DNA of 22,069 nt from Zygnema cylindricum (GCA_037447655.1 JBBHKE010001921.1:61826-83894), one strand, 5' to 3'; positions 9,673 through 19,258 are shown, counted from the stretch's first letter. Notes: generated from the letters alone by a model not told the origin. Numbers and translations: made by a program.

Positions 9673-11235
9673 AAAGGCCAGAAAGAGGTGAGTGGGAAAA
9701 AAATGTGGGGGAAAGATTGTCAAAAAGAGGATCATCTAGGAAAAGAGAGAGAGAGGAGGTAGTATCTTTGGAATTTGTTACAGGATGAAGAGGAAGGGCA
9801 GCTGATTGGCTGGCAGGAGTGATGGGAGCAGCCGAGAAAACAAGGGTGAGGGAAAAAATATGGGAGGATGACGAGGAGAGGGGTGGGACGGTGTAATGTA
9901 GGTGAGGTCAGATGGCTGAAGAGACCGAAGGGGAAGTTTTGTGGGAAGAGGGTCATAGAGGGTGAGGGAGGGAAAGCCAGATAATGGGAGAAGAGGGAAA
10001 GGGAAGGGCGTACGAGACAAGGTTTGGAGAAGTGGCGTTTCCTTAAAAGTTACTTCTCCGGTGGTAATGACGCGATTTTGAGAAGGACTCCAAATGCGGT
10101 ACGCTTTGGAATTTACAGCCTACCCAACGAAAATGCCTTAAAATGCGCCGGCAGCCAATTTGCCGTCTGATTGGAGGACGTCTTTATACCACGCTTCACA
10201 TCCAAAGATTCGAAGGTGACGTATATCTGTTTTGATAGATGACCATGCTTCCATTGGAGTAGAGTAGATTTTGGTAAAGTGTTAGTGGGACAAATATTAA
10301 GTAAGTAATTTGCGCAAATCAAAGCGTTTGCCCAAAATTCATAAGGCAAATTGGAAAAGTTTAGCATGGAGCGTGACATGTCATGAAATGTTCGATTGTA
10401 CCTTTTTGCGATGCCGTTTTGATGTGGCGTCCAAGGCATCGTTAAATGACGCGAGATTCCATGTTGCATGAGAAAGTCGAAAAAAATTGGTTGGACAAAA
10501 AATCGCCACCGTTGTCACTACGTAAGACCTTGATTCGTTTGTTGTGAAAATTTTATGCCAACGCCTTAAATTCCTGAAATCGTGCAAATGCGTTAGATTT
10601 ATGACAAATTGGATACACGTGTGAAAAACGAGTGGCGTGGTCAATGAAAGTGATAAAATAAAGGGATCCACTGTAGCTACGCGTGCGCATGGGACCATAG
10701 ACGTCCGTATGTACAAGTGCAAGTGGTTCGGTGATGATTGTAGTGCTAGTGGGAAATGAGTGATGCGGTATTTTTCCTTGCACGCAACTCTGACAAAATT
10801 CCAAAGATTTGTTACAAAACAAATTGATCCTGGTTACAAGATTTGGCAAAGTACGCAAACTTTCGCTATTTAAATGACCATATCTTAAATGTCAAAGTGG
10901 AAAAATTTCGACGCTAGCACTTAAAGCAAATATCTTTGGCATACTATAGGATTGTACGACGTACATAGAATCTCGTGCTACCCCAAAACCTACAGTATTA
11001 TAGTCTTTTCTATCAAAAAATGTTACTCTATCATAATTAAAATCAGCTTTTAATCCATCAAAAGTGGCGACTTTGACATAAAATAGATTCCTAGCTAGAC
11101 CAGGAACAAAAAGGACGTTACGAATGTGACTAAAATCCATCAGAAGTGGCGACTTTGACAAAAAATAGATTCATAGCTAGACTAGGAACAAAAAGGACGT
11201 TACGAATGTGAATAGACATATTAGGGACATTTACG
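9673..11235 (-). pseudogene. Antisense fragment of Ty1/copia pol (pre-integrase and integrase)
   Basis: Read on the minus strand, this matches the + strand pol at about 13707-15220, residue for residue over long stretches. It includes the pre-integrase segment NVLFVPGLARNLFYVKVATF and GFGVARDSMYV, then the HHCC zinc region, the first catalytic Asp in HTDVYGPM, SDNGG around the second, and a frameshifted core (PHQNGIAKRYNRTF; the usual Glu region is altered to A-K). It ends in the proline/serine-rich linker (PSLTLYDPLP). It lacks gag, protease, RT and LTRs and carries its own frameshifts and an 80-bp internal duplication. It shares with the sense copy the TGA in place of the Trp expected before HLRYGH, so both derive from a lineage already carrying that change. 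It abuts the 5' LTR at about 11235. Confidence 0.9.
11052..11214. repeat. 82-bp tandem duplication inside the antisense pol fragment
   Basis: AATCCATCAaAAGTGGCGAC begins at 11052 and again at 11134. Each copy runs through TTTGACA, AAATAGATTC, TAGCTAGAC and AGGAACAAAAAGGACGTTAC. The sense copy at 13740-13830 has this segment once, so the duplication arose in the antisense fragment. The two units differ at a few positions, so it is not a very recent event. Confidence 0.85.
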
Positions 11236-11680
11236 TTTAAGGGAAATTTAGCGACAGTTATTTTTGTCTTGCTCGTACTTTTCTTACGTCAGTCAAGTCT
11301 TGTTGACCGTCTTATCCGGACGACTTACTTTTGGTCATGTCCGTACTTCCATACGTCGGTCCAGTCTTTTGTACTTTTTACATACGTGGGTCTAGTCTTT
11401 TGTTACGTACAAGTCTTTTGACCGTTGGTCCAGTCCTTTGGGTGACGGTCCAATCTTCTTTTTGTCCTACATACATTTATTAAAATCTAGACTAGGATCA
11501 CTTTATTACAGCGCACCGTAGAGCGCTTAGACTCCACAGTAATTAACATTGTATATTTTGTATATAAGTGACTCTTCTCACTTAATGAAATCATCCCAAA
11601 TACAAATCAATTCCTCTCTCCAATGCATTGATCTTTCTCTTGTGTACAATTTCATGGCTTCTGCCAATCCACCTCCAATA
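11235..11680 (+). repeat. 5' LTR of the copia element
   Basis: It aligns with 17014-17409, almost identically over the last 150 bp (TCTAGACTAGGAT, CAGTAATTA, the TATA region, then CACTTAATGAAATCATCCC to CACCTCCAATA). The U3 part is longer than in the 3' copy because GTCCAGTCTTTT-type motifs are repeated at least four times (11350-11460). The start reads CGTTTAAGGG rather than TGTTAAGGG. The gag ATG (11654) lies inside the LTR, 27 bp before its end. Confidence 0.85.
11561..11568 (+). promoter_or_regulatory. TATA box of the LTR promoter
   Basis: TATATAAG sits 93 bp upstream of the gag ATG, placing transcription start at roughly 11590 and the ATG within the R/U5 part of the LTR. The 3' LTR has the same site shortened by two bases (TTGTATAAGTG at 17290-17300). 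The call rests on sequence and position only. Confidence 0.6.
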
Positions 11681-12791
11681 GGTTATGGGCCTAGCCATGC
11701 CACTTCTAATAGTATTTCGAAGTTTGATGGCCAAAACTTCTATGATTGGTCATTTTCAGCCATGCATTTTTTCAAACACAAAAAGATTTGGGACCATTTT
11801 ATAGGAATTTCAAAAACCTCATATCCTTTCCTCTATTGATACACCAGCAGAAAAAGCTACAAAAGAGTTGGCAATAGCTACATGGAAACAAAAGGATGAG
11901 GATGCGCACGCTCGCCTAGTGATGACCCTTACTTCAGAGCGCACTCGTCTTATTCGCGGAGCCTCCTCTTCCGTTGAGGCTTGGAGTCGTATTGAAGCAG
12001 CTTACATTCAAACCAGATGGGCCGCTCGCCGAATCCAAAAACGAGCGTTTTTTAACTCCATGAAAAAGCCGTCGGAATCTATGCAGGGTTGGATTAGCAC
12101 AGTTGAATTGTCGGCCGGAAAATGCACCATGATAGGCGTGCATCTTTCCGACGAGGACCTCTCTTCAACCCTTTTGGGAGGACTCCCTAAAACCTTTTCC
12201 CCTTTCATTTCTTCGTTTGACAATCTAGACCAATCCATTCCCTTTCACTCACTTTGTACCAAACTTTTGCATGAAGAGACAAAACTTCTCTCTTTCTCTG
12301 CTCAAAATCTCTCTCATGCAAATGCCTTTATTGCTGAAAATCAGAAGACTAACTCTGGGGGGGTGCTGCGTTTGTTTTGTGCTAATTGCAAAACAAAAGG
12401 ACATTCCGTTGAAGACTATCGAAAATTGGCAAGGCGGAAGGCAGCCGAGGCTTCGAATCCCCCTAAAACTGGAGGGAATGCCAACCGTGCCCATGCAAAC
12501 CCACCAATTCTTCCCACCCCCACACTCCCTCCAAACCTCTCTTTCCCTCCAAATTTTCTTTATCCTCACCATTATTCCCCTTCTCCATCCCTTCCACAAT
12601 CTTCTAATGCCGCAGTGCACTATGCCCCTTCAAACCCCGTTAACCTCTCTTTGTCGACCGCTTTCTCCCCACATCTTCCCTCTAATTATCCCACTCCAGT
12701 AGTTTCCCCTTTTGTCCTCCCTCCCTCACCAGAATTTGGATATAGCAGTGTTGCCCATCATATCCCAAATTCTGTCACTCCGGATACTTAA
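11654..12791 (+). pseudogene. Ty1/copia gag, frameshifted
   Basis: ATG at 11654 (ATGGCTTCT) opens a frame with a typical copia gag start: a proline/serine leader, then KFDGQNFYDWSFSAMHFFKH. A +1 shift near 11825 ends this frame at 11839; reading resumes in another frame (TPAEKATKELAIATWKQKDE) and continues to the TAA at 12789. The second part holds the conserved UBN2-type region (VEAWSRIEAAY, LLGGLPKTFSPFISSFD), followed by a zinc knuckle at 12378-12419 and a proline-rich tail. The knuckle reads C-x2-C-x4-H-x4-Y: the last cysteine is lost, so zinc binding would be impaired. Gag forms the virus-like particle that packages element RNA. The start codon is within the 5' LTR and the primer site is in the coding frame. 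Confidence 0.85.
11681..11696 (+). other. Primer binding site matching the anticodon arm of initiator tRNA-Met
   Basis: GGTTATGGGCCTAGCC begins exactly where the similarity between the two LTRs ends. Its first 11 bases are complementary to the conserved GGCCCAUAACC of eukaryotic initiator tRNA-Met (anticodon CAU with flanking loop and stem), not to a tRNA 3' end. Drosophila copia and yeast Ty5 are known to prime from a cleaved half of this tRNA, so this is probably a half-tRNA primer site. It is read as codons GYGPSHA within gag. Confidence 0.65.
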
Positions 12792-12795
12792 TTTC

Positions 12796-13530
12796 TGTTA
12801 GGATTTAGTACTGAGAACTCATTTAGCGACGAGACATTCTCGTAGCTAAAGTAGCGACGACCAGCGACGAAATAGTCTCGTGGCTAGATATTTGAAGTGA
12901 CGTAGAAGTTAGCGACGAAGTAGTTTCGTCGCTAGATATTTGAAGTGACGTAGAAACTGTTTGTTCATTTCGTTTCACGCGAGTTCTAGTCGTAATATTG
13001 AAGTGACGTGGAAAATGTTTGGTCGTTTCGGTTCACATAAGTTCTAGTTGTACCGTGTGGTTCAAGTCTGTTCGTGGTTGACTTGTCTTGTCGTACAGTG
13101 TAGTTCAAGTCGGTTCGCAGTTGTCGGTCGGATGTTTACACCACGTTGACTCTTACGCGTTTCTAATCGTGTACCGTGGTTTTGTTACGTGACGTTTGAA
13201 GGAGTATATTGAGGCGTAGTGAGAGAGAGATTCTTATCAATTTGGCAAGAGTTGATCCTCCTTGTAGATTATAAGGAGTTCAAGGAGTTAAGGGAGTTTG
13301 ATAGCTTTGTGGTGTTTCTTGAGGAGTTAGAGGAGGTTAGTGAAGATTATCTTTTATATGATTAAGAGGAGTTAGAAGTGAGAGTGTTTTGAGGGTATGA
13401 GGAAATTATGTAAGAAATGTTATCCGTGGAATATATTGGCTTCCGTGGCGTTATCTTTCTCTAGTGTGTGTTTTATCTTTTATGCTTCTGCTTGCATTTG
13501 CACTCAGTGTTTTATTATTCGATCCTATCA
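12796..13530 (+). mobile_element. Solo LTR of a different retrotransposon, inserted between gag and protease
   Basis: The 735-bp block begins TGTTAGGAT and ends ATCCTATCA, short inverted termini with the TG...CA ends of LTRs. It is flanked by ATTTC (12791-12795) and ATTTT (13531-13535), a 5-bp target duplication with one mismatch. It interrupts the copia element between the gag tail and the protease and encodes nothing. The left part holds AGCGACGA repeats and two direct copies of GCTAGATATTTGAAGTGACG (12883 and 12932) with a third degraded copy, resembling U3 enhancer repeats. The right part has (AAGGAGTT)-like repeats. The strand is assigned from the TG...CA order only and could be reversed. 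Confidence 0.7.
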
Positions 13531-13534
13531 ATTT

Positions 13535-13968
13535 TCACAAGGGTACGCTTTTCTGTCTCAAACCCTTGACGATTGGCTAATAGATAGTGGTGTTAGTCAC
13601 CACCTTTCACCACGATCTGATTGGTTCACTCACCTTTCTCCTCTAAATCTCCTATGCAAAATTGTTTAGGAGACGACCGCATTTTGTTGGCTACTCATTC
13701 TGGCAACGTAAACGTCCCTAATGTGTCTATTTACATTCAGAACGTACTTTTTGTTCCTGGTCTAGCTAGGAATTTATTTTCTGTCAAAGTTTTCACTTCT
13801 GATGGCTTAAAAGTTGAATTTAATAATGATAGAGTAACGTTTTTTGATAGAAAAGACAATAGTACTGTAGGTTTTGGCGTAGCACGAGATTCTATGTATG
13901 TCCTACAATCCTATAGTACGCCAAAAATATTTGCTTTAAGTGCTAGCGTTGAAAGTTTTCCACTTTGA
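13535..13968 (+). pseudogene. copia protease and pre-integrase region
   Basis: The aspartic protease start is DDWLIDSGVSHH, with the active-site triad D-S-G at 13583-13591 (the family usually has DSGA, here V follows). A frameshift near 13650 separates it from the next segment, which has the family order LGDDRILLATHSGNVNVPN, then NVLFVPGLARNLFSVK and GFGVARDSMYVL. The frame ends at TGA 13966-13968, where the family has a Trp before the H-L-R-x-G-H zinc motif, so the stop is probably a TGG to TGA change. The protease normally cleaves the Gag-Pol polyprotein. The antisense copy at 9673-11235 has the same TGA. Confidence 0.85.
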
Positions 13969-14937
13969 CATTTAAGATATGGTCATTTGAATAGCCAAAG
14001 TTTGGGTACTTTGCCAAATCTTGTAACTTGACTAAATTCATTCTCTAACAAATCTTTGGATTTTTGTCACGATTGCGTGCAAGGAAAAATGCCACGTCAA
14101 TCATTTCCCAGTAGCACTACCGTCATCACTGAACCTCTCGCACTTATACACATGGACGTGTATGGTCCAATGCGCAATCGTAGCTACAATGGATCCCTTT
14201 ATTTTGTAACTTTCATTGACCAAGCCACTCGTTTTTCACACGTGTATCCAATCTGTCATAAATGTGACGCTTTTGCCCGATTTCAAGAATTTAAGGCGTT
14301 GGCAAAAAAATTTCACAACAAACGAATCATGGTCTTGCGCAATGACAACGGTGGCGAACTTTTGTCCAACCAGTTTTCTGAATTTCTCATACAACATGGA
14401 ATCTCACGTCATTTAACGGCGCCTCGGACGCCACAACAAAACGGCATTGTAGAAACGTACAAGCAAACATTGCATGACATGTCAAGCTCCATGCTGTACT
14501 TTGCAAATTTACCTGATGAATTTTGGGCAGAGGCTGTCGTTTGCGCAAATTACTTACGCAATTTTTGTCCCACTAACGCTTTACCAAAATCTACTCCAAT
14601 GGAAGCATGGTCCTCTGTCAGACCAGATATACGCCACCTTAAAAAATTTGGTTGTGAAGCGTGGTATAAAGACCTCCTCCAATCAGACGACAAATTGGGC
14701 GCTCGCGCATTTCGTGGCATTTTCGTTGGGTACGCTCCAAATTTCAAAGCGTATCGCATCTGGAGTCTTTTTCAGCATCGTGTCATCACCACTAGAGAAG
14801 TAACTCTCAACGAAACGCCACTTCTCCAAACCTTGTCTCGTATGCCCTTCCCTTCTCCTCTTCCCCCATTATCCGACATTCCTTCCCTCACCCTCTACGA
14901 CCCTCTTCCCCCAAACCTTCCCCTTCAATCTCTTTAG
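13969..14937 (+). pseudogene. copia integrase
   Basis: The zinc-binding HHCC motif is present as HLRYGH at 13969 and C-x2-C in FCHDC near 14065, with a TGA between them (LVT then stop; the antisense copy has Arg). The catalytic core has all three acidic residues: Asp in HMDVYGP (14155), Asp in RNDNGGE (14344) and Glu in QQNGIVE (14452), spaced D-x62-D-x35-E, the D,D35E pattern of retroviral-type integrases. Downstream are NLPDEFWAEAVVCANYL, KKFGCEAW and AFRGIFVGYA, as in other copia elements. The frame closes at TAG 14935-14937, where the antisense copy has CAG. Apart from the TGA this is the best-preserved domain. Integrase inserts the cDNA into the host chromosome. Confidence 0.92.
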
Positions 14938-15365
14938 CCATCTGAATTCACCTACGTTATACCTTCCCACCCCTCTCCACTTAATCCTCCCATATTTTTC
15001 CCCTCATCATCTTCAAGTCCCCCTCCTCCTCCATCTTCTCCTACCCCCTTTGTTTTCCATGATGCTCCCATCACTCCTGCCAACCACTCAGGTGCCCTTC
15101 CTCTTCATCTTGTCACAAATTCTGAAGATAATTCCTCCTCTCCCCCTCTTTCCCAAGATGATCATCTTTTTGACAATCTTTCCCCCACAATTTTTTCCCA
15201 CTCACCTTTTCCTGGGCTTTTTGCTCCTCTTTAGCCTACACTTCACGAGCTTGAGCCTTCCTCTTTTCCTGACCCCTCTTTTTTACCTCGCCCAAACCCC
15301 GCACGCTCTAGAGTTCCCCCTTCTCGCCTTATTACTTCCATAGGCCATGCCTCTCTAGCTTACTC
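14938..15365 (+). pseudogene. Proline/serine-rich integrase-RT linker of copia pol
   Basis: The linker is CT-rich (runs of CCC, CTCCTCC, TTCC) and would encode a proline-, serine- and leucine-rich spacer of the kind found between integrase and RT in this group. Several stops, including a TAG near 15233, interrupt all frames, and small indels change the frame. The first 280 bp are also present in the antisense fragment, whose similarity ends near 15220. I see no domain here. Confidence 0.6.
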
Positions 15366-16502
15366 TTACTCGGCTGGGGCCTCTGCCTCTCTTATTTCAG
15401 CCCCTCTCTCTTTCAAAGCTGCCCTAAAACCTCTTGGTGCTTCCTTTTGGAATATCGCCGCTGATGCTGAATTCAATGCCTTACTTTCCAACAAAACATG
15501 GAATCTTGTTCCCTTTCCCCGTGGAAGAAAGGCTATCAGTTTGAAATGGGTCTTCCGTGTAAAACAAAAAGCGGATTGATCCGTGGACAAATACAAAGCT
15601 CGCTTGGTGGCGAAGGGCTTTTCCCAAATCGTAGGTATATATTTCACTGAAACCTTTGCTCCTGTTGCACGGTTGACATCTATCCGCACTTTACTTTCTT
15701 TTGCTGCTGAACATGATTTCCATGTTCATCAAATTGATGTTTAAAATGCCTTCTTAAATGGGATCTTGTTTGAGGACATTTACATGCATCAGCCTGAAGG
15801 CTATATTACCCCTGGATTTGAACATCTGGTTTGCCATCTCATTAAAACAATATATGGATTAAAGCAATCCAGCGTGTATGGAACCATACCATAGATGCCA
15901 TTATGCGGAAAGAAGGATTTACCTGAATTGATGCCGATTTTATCATTTACTCTCGTGGCTCTGGCACCTCCTTGATCATTGTTACCATCTTTGTCGATGA
16001 TCTCATTTTTGTTGGTCCTTCCCTCTCTGAAATCTCCACTGTCAAATCTCTCCTTCAGAGCTATTTTGACATGGCCGATCTAGGTGAGCTCACTTACTAT
16101 TTGGGCATTCAAGTTTCTCGTAATCGCTCGGCTCGCACCCTCTCTCTTTCTCAAGAGACCTTTATCTCTGATCTTTTGGAACACTTTGGCATGGCAAAGT
16201 GCTCCTCCCTTTCCACTTCTTTAGATGCCAATGCCCCTCTCCTCTCTTCCACTGACTCCCTTCTCTCCCCCTCTCTCCATGCCACTTACCGCTAGATGGT
16301 CGGGGCCCCTATGTACGCCATGCAGGCCGCCCGCCCTGACATTGCCATAGTTGTCACTAAACTTAGTCAATTCCTTCAACATCTTTCTTTTGATCATCTT
16401 GTTGCAGCCAAACATGTATTTCGTTATCTACTGGGCACTAAACTCTTTGTTTTACATATTCTTCCTCTAGCTCCCGTACTCTTATGGGTTTTGTTGATTT
16501 AG
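15366..16502 (+). pseudogene. copia reverse transcriptase
   Basis: Family landmarks appear in order: [56 protein letters not shown] with the first catalytic Asp (about 15736), NAFLNG, then YGLKQS, and the catalytic FVDD box at 15990-16001 (usually YVDD in copia elements). After it come GELTYYLGIQVSR, PMYAMQAARPDIA and HLVAAKHVFRYLLGT. Damage: TGA at 15577, TAA at 15742 directly after motif A, a small deletion near 15870 that removes the residues after KQS and shifts frame, TGA near 15924, TAG near 16294 and a further frameshift near 16470. RT copies the element RNA into cDNA; this copy cannot produce the enzyme. Confidence 0.92.
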
Positions 16503-16961
16503 ATTGGGCACAAGATGAGCTTTCGCGTCGTTCCACCATTGGCTCGTGCTTCTTTTTGGGCAATGGTCTTATCTCTTGGTCATGCAGAAAGCAGCCTACC
16601 ACTGCATGCTCGAAGCACTGAGGCAGAATATATGGCTGTTTGTCACGCCGCCAAGGAAGCTGTCTGGCTTTGGACTTTACTTTCCAATCTTCGATTTCCC
16701 CCTTTAGCCCCTACTCCTATCTTTTCCGATGCCCAAGGAGCTCTTGCTTAGATCCGCAATCTTGTTAACCACAAGTGGACGAAGCACATCGACATTCAGT
16801 ATCATTACTCTCGGGAGACGGTCGAAGATGGCACTCTCCAGTTTCTTTATGTCAACTCCGCTGACCAGGTAGCCGATTATCTCACCAAGGCTCTTCATCG
16901 CCCTCACTTTGAGCAGCACCGCCTCTCCTCTGGCCTTTGTCTTCTTTTTCTTCCTGGCTAA
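16503..16961 (+). pseudogene. copia RNase H and pol C-terminus
   Basis: The RNase H domain is recognisable by RSTEAEYMAVCHAAKEAVWL (near 16610-16670), FSDAQGALA, HKWTKHIDIQYH and NSADQVADYLTKALHR, all in family order. A frameshift precedes STEAEY, and a TAG at about 16749 follows GALA. Pol ends at TAA 16959-16961, and the polypurine tract follows 41 bp later. This domain degrades the RNA of the RNA-cDNA hybrid and leaves the polypurine primer. Confidence 0.88.
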
Positions 16962-17002
16962 ATTTCCTTTGTTTTCATCTCAATCTATTTTCTAGTTTTC
17001 GC

Positions 17003-17013
17003 TTGAGGGGGAG
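17003..17013 (+). other. Polypurine tract
   Basis: TTGAGGGGGAG lies immediately before the TGTTAAGGG start of the 3' LTR, the standard place of the plus-strand primer. It fixes the left edge of the 3' LTR. Confidence 0.8.
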
Positions 17014-17409
17014 TGTTAAGGGTCTTTTAGCGTCAGTTCACTTTTTGTCAATCAGTACCTTTGCATTATATGTGTCGGTGGTCTTGTCCGTACTTTTCAT
17101 TTCTTACGTCGGTCAAGTCTTGCCGACAATCTTATCCAGAAGACTTACTTTTGGTCGTGTCCGTACTTCTATACGTCTGTCCAATCTTTCTTTTTTCTTA
17201 GATACATTTATTAGAATCTAAACTAGGATTTCTTTGTTACAGCGTACCGTAGAATGTTTAGACTCCACAGTAATTAGCATTGTATATTTTGTATAAGTGA
17301 CTCTTCTCACTTAATGAAATCATCCCAAATTCAAATCAATTCCTCTCTCCAATGCATTGATCTTTCTCATGTGTACAATTTCATGGCTTCAACCAATCCA
17401 CCTCCAATA
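17014..17409 (+). repeat. 3' LTR of the copia element
   Basis: It runs from TGTTAAGGGTC, directly after the polypurine tract, to CACCTCCAATA, where similarity to the 5' LTR ends. It is about 50 bp shorter than the 5' copy because the GTCCAGTCTTTT motif array is contracted. It carries a copy of the gag start codon (17383), confirming that the ATG is inside the LTR. The terminal CA is not clear; ends of CCTCCA or CCTCCAATA are both possible. Confidence 0.85.
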
Positions 17410-18858
17410 GATTCCATCGTGGAATTAGAGTTCTCTAATGAAACCGGTCTAATAAACTTGTCACAAGGAGAAACTTCAAACTAATTTAACGAAAAGTCCA
17501 AAAGCAAAAAAATAATTGGACAAGTCACAAACGAAGAATAAAAACTTTGAAACAATTGGATTGATTAACAACGAAGGCAAAAAGCGTGGAAACGCAACTT
17601 CAAAAAGGAGACAGACTTAAAACAGCGCAAAAACCGCAACAAAAACCAAAACGATTGAGCCAATAGCTGAAGCCCAAAGAAAAAAAGCTGATCGGCTTTT
17701 TTCATCGGCTTTTTTTATGTCATTTTCCTCCAAAATTGGAGCCAATACGAGAAAAACTTTTTCCGTACGTTAAAATTGCTTTTACCACGATACAAGAACG
17801 TCGTTTTGTTACTTTTAATGTACTATAGTTTTGTCGTTCTTCTGTGAACTGAGTGACACTGAGTGACGTCAAACACTTGCCCGCTTTGACTTAGTGACTT
17901 CTGTACTTCTCCCACTTCTGCTCTACTCTGTCAATCACAATACTCTGTCAATCGCAGAAGACAAAAAACAACATTCTTGTATATGTTTGGGACATGTCTA
18001 CACTAATTTGCGGCCACGGGATAGTGTGATCGTCCCAAACTAAAACTTCTATCCCTTTCTGAAGGAAAACCCACATTACTCTTTCTCCACCCTTCTCACA
18101 AAACCCCAAATATTGACCACTTTGTCTCATGCTTCCTCTCCTCCCTACTCCCCTTTCCTCTCCCCCTTTTTTCTCTCTATATCAAAAAGTAGGAAAAAAT
18201 ATTCCCACTTAAAAACCCCAAAATCCAAGGTGTACTAAGGAAAATCTCGGTGCTTTGATTAGTTTTACTTTTTTTGTTTATTTTCTCTTTTTCGTCGAGA
18301 GAACTTGCGAGAAAAAAAAAAAACTTTACAAAAGCCGTCTAAAAGGGTTTTTTCAGGGGATTCTCTCTAAAATAAAAGGTAAAATTATGTGTTGTACACC
18401 CATCGGAAAAATCTCATTCTGCATTATCAAAACAAGAAAACCAAAAAAAAAAAAAATCAGGACATTAGTCACATTATTCAAAAGCTCAATCGCAAATCTT
18501 GTCGAACGAGTCGCGCTCGGCTCCGAGCCAAGCGAAAAAGTCAGGGTAAATCTTGAGATGAAAGAAGAGGGAAAAGAAGAAAAGTCGGCTTTCAGGAAAG
18601 AGGAAAGCGGAAACGAAAAAAGGTGAAGAGAAATGGATGGATGGAGAGAAGGAAAAGATCGATCAGATCAGGGGCGGATCCGTGAAGATGGAGAGGAAGA
18701 GACCTCCAGCGTCTGTAAAAATTTCCCTGTTGTCCTCCGTTGTTCTCCGTGCTGGAAACACAGAAAATATATTTGACCAATAAACGAAATTAAAAAACCC
18801 TTAACAAAATATAATGTTGTTTTTGAAACTATTTCACATTCAACCAAATTCCAATATT
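17410..18858. other. No recognised gene; A-rich and CT-rich patches
   Basis: The sequence right of the LTR is A-rich with no frame of note. A hairpin-like AAAAAAGCTGATCGGCTTTTTT lies near 17684-17705. A 123-codon + strand frame at 18255-18626 is lysine/phenylalanine-rich, matches no family and uses a non-ATG-like context, so I do not call it. On the minus strand, AG acceptors at about 18717 (TTTTTACAG) and 18751 (TGTTTCCAG) could begin a 3' exon of the gene to the right, ending at a stop near 18670, but no peptide is recognised. Confidence 0.35.
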
Positions 18859-19047
18859 TTAAATCATTAAATCAGCAATTCTATTCAGCCTTCCATTATA
18901 GAATGCAAATAATAAACTAGAAAAGGTTTCGAGGGAAGTCCTGAACATCCGATTAACCATTGAGTAAGTCAAATAATCGCCTTTCAAATAGGTCACCTCC
19001 CAAACACTTTCGCCCTTGACCTTGTGCTGCACTAAATCTGGTCCACA
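18859..19047 (-). CDS. Open frame, possible 3' exon of the adjacent minus-strand gene
   Basis: On the minus strand a 62-codon open frame follows AAGAGGCAG and runs to TAA at 18861-18859 (CGPDLVQHKVKGESVWEVTY and onward, ending NRIADLMI). The first 90 bp have higher complexity and GC than the surroundings, as exons here do. The frame would need a phase-0 junction, whereas the upstream six-cysteine exon ends in phase 1, so it does not join simply. A phase-1 alternative of 57 nt (AG before position 19052 to GGGAG|GTGACC) also exists. The product is not recognised, and this may be chance. Confidence 0.2.
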   Translation of the reverse strand, partial: CGPDLVQHKVKGESVWEVTYLKGDYLTYSMVNRMFRTSLETFSSLLFAFYNGRLNRIADLMI

Positions 19048-19258
19048 CTGCCTCTTATAGCATAGACTAGAACCTTATATAAACCTTATACGTATTATTT
19101 TTACCCTTATGTGTATATTACATTAAATATAGTTATAAGCTATTATGCATAACCTTACGTAAACCTCCCCGCAACAAAAACCTCCCCAAAATTAAAACAA
19201 AAACAAAACCCTTTCCCAAAAACAAAAACCTCCCCAAAACAAAACCTTCTCTCCCCAC

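Larger units (their letters stand above)
11235..17409 (+). mobile_element. Decayed Ty1/copia-type LTR retrotransposon
   Basis: The order LTR, primer site, gag, protease, integrase, reverse transcriptase, RNase H, polypurine tract, LTR defines the Ty1/copia (Pseudoviridae) group, in which integrase precedes RT. The unit is 6.2 kb, of which 735 bp is a later solo-LTR insertion (12796-13530). Every coding domain carries stops or frameshifts, so it cannot move by itself. The 5' LTR lacks a clean TG start, and its left flank (TTACG) does not match the right flank (GATTC), so no target duplication is seen; the left end has probably been rearranged, in line with the antisense pol fragment abutting it. 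Confidence 0.9.

Noticed and set aside
15577-16751. Reassigned stop codons explaining the in-frame stops in pol
   Set aside because: TAA, TAG and TGA all occur, at positions expected to be Gly, Lys/Gln and others, together with frameshifts; decay explains this better.
17684-17705. Hairpin with T-run resembling an intrinsic terminator
   Set aside because: That signal belongs to bacteria; here it is an A/T-rich palindrome in eukaryotic DNA with no gene before it.
18255-18626. 123-codon + strand frame, Lys-rich
   Set aside because: Compositional A-richness explains it; there is no family resemblance and no supporting context.
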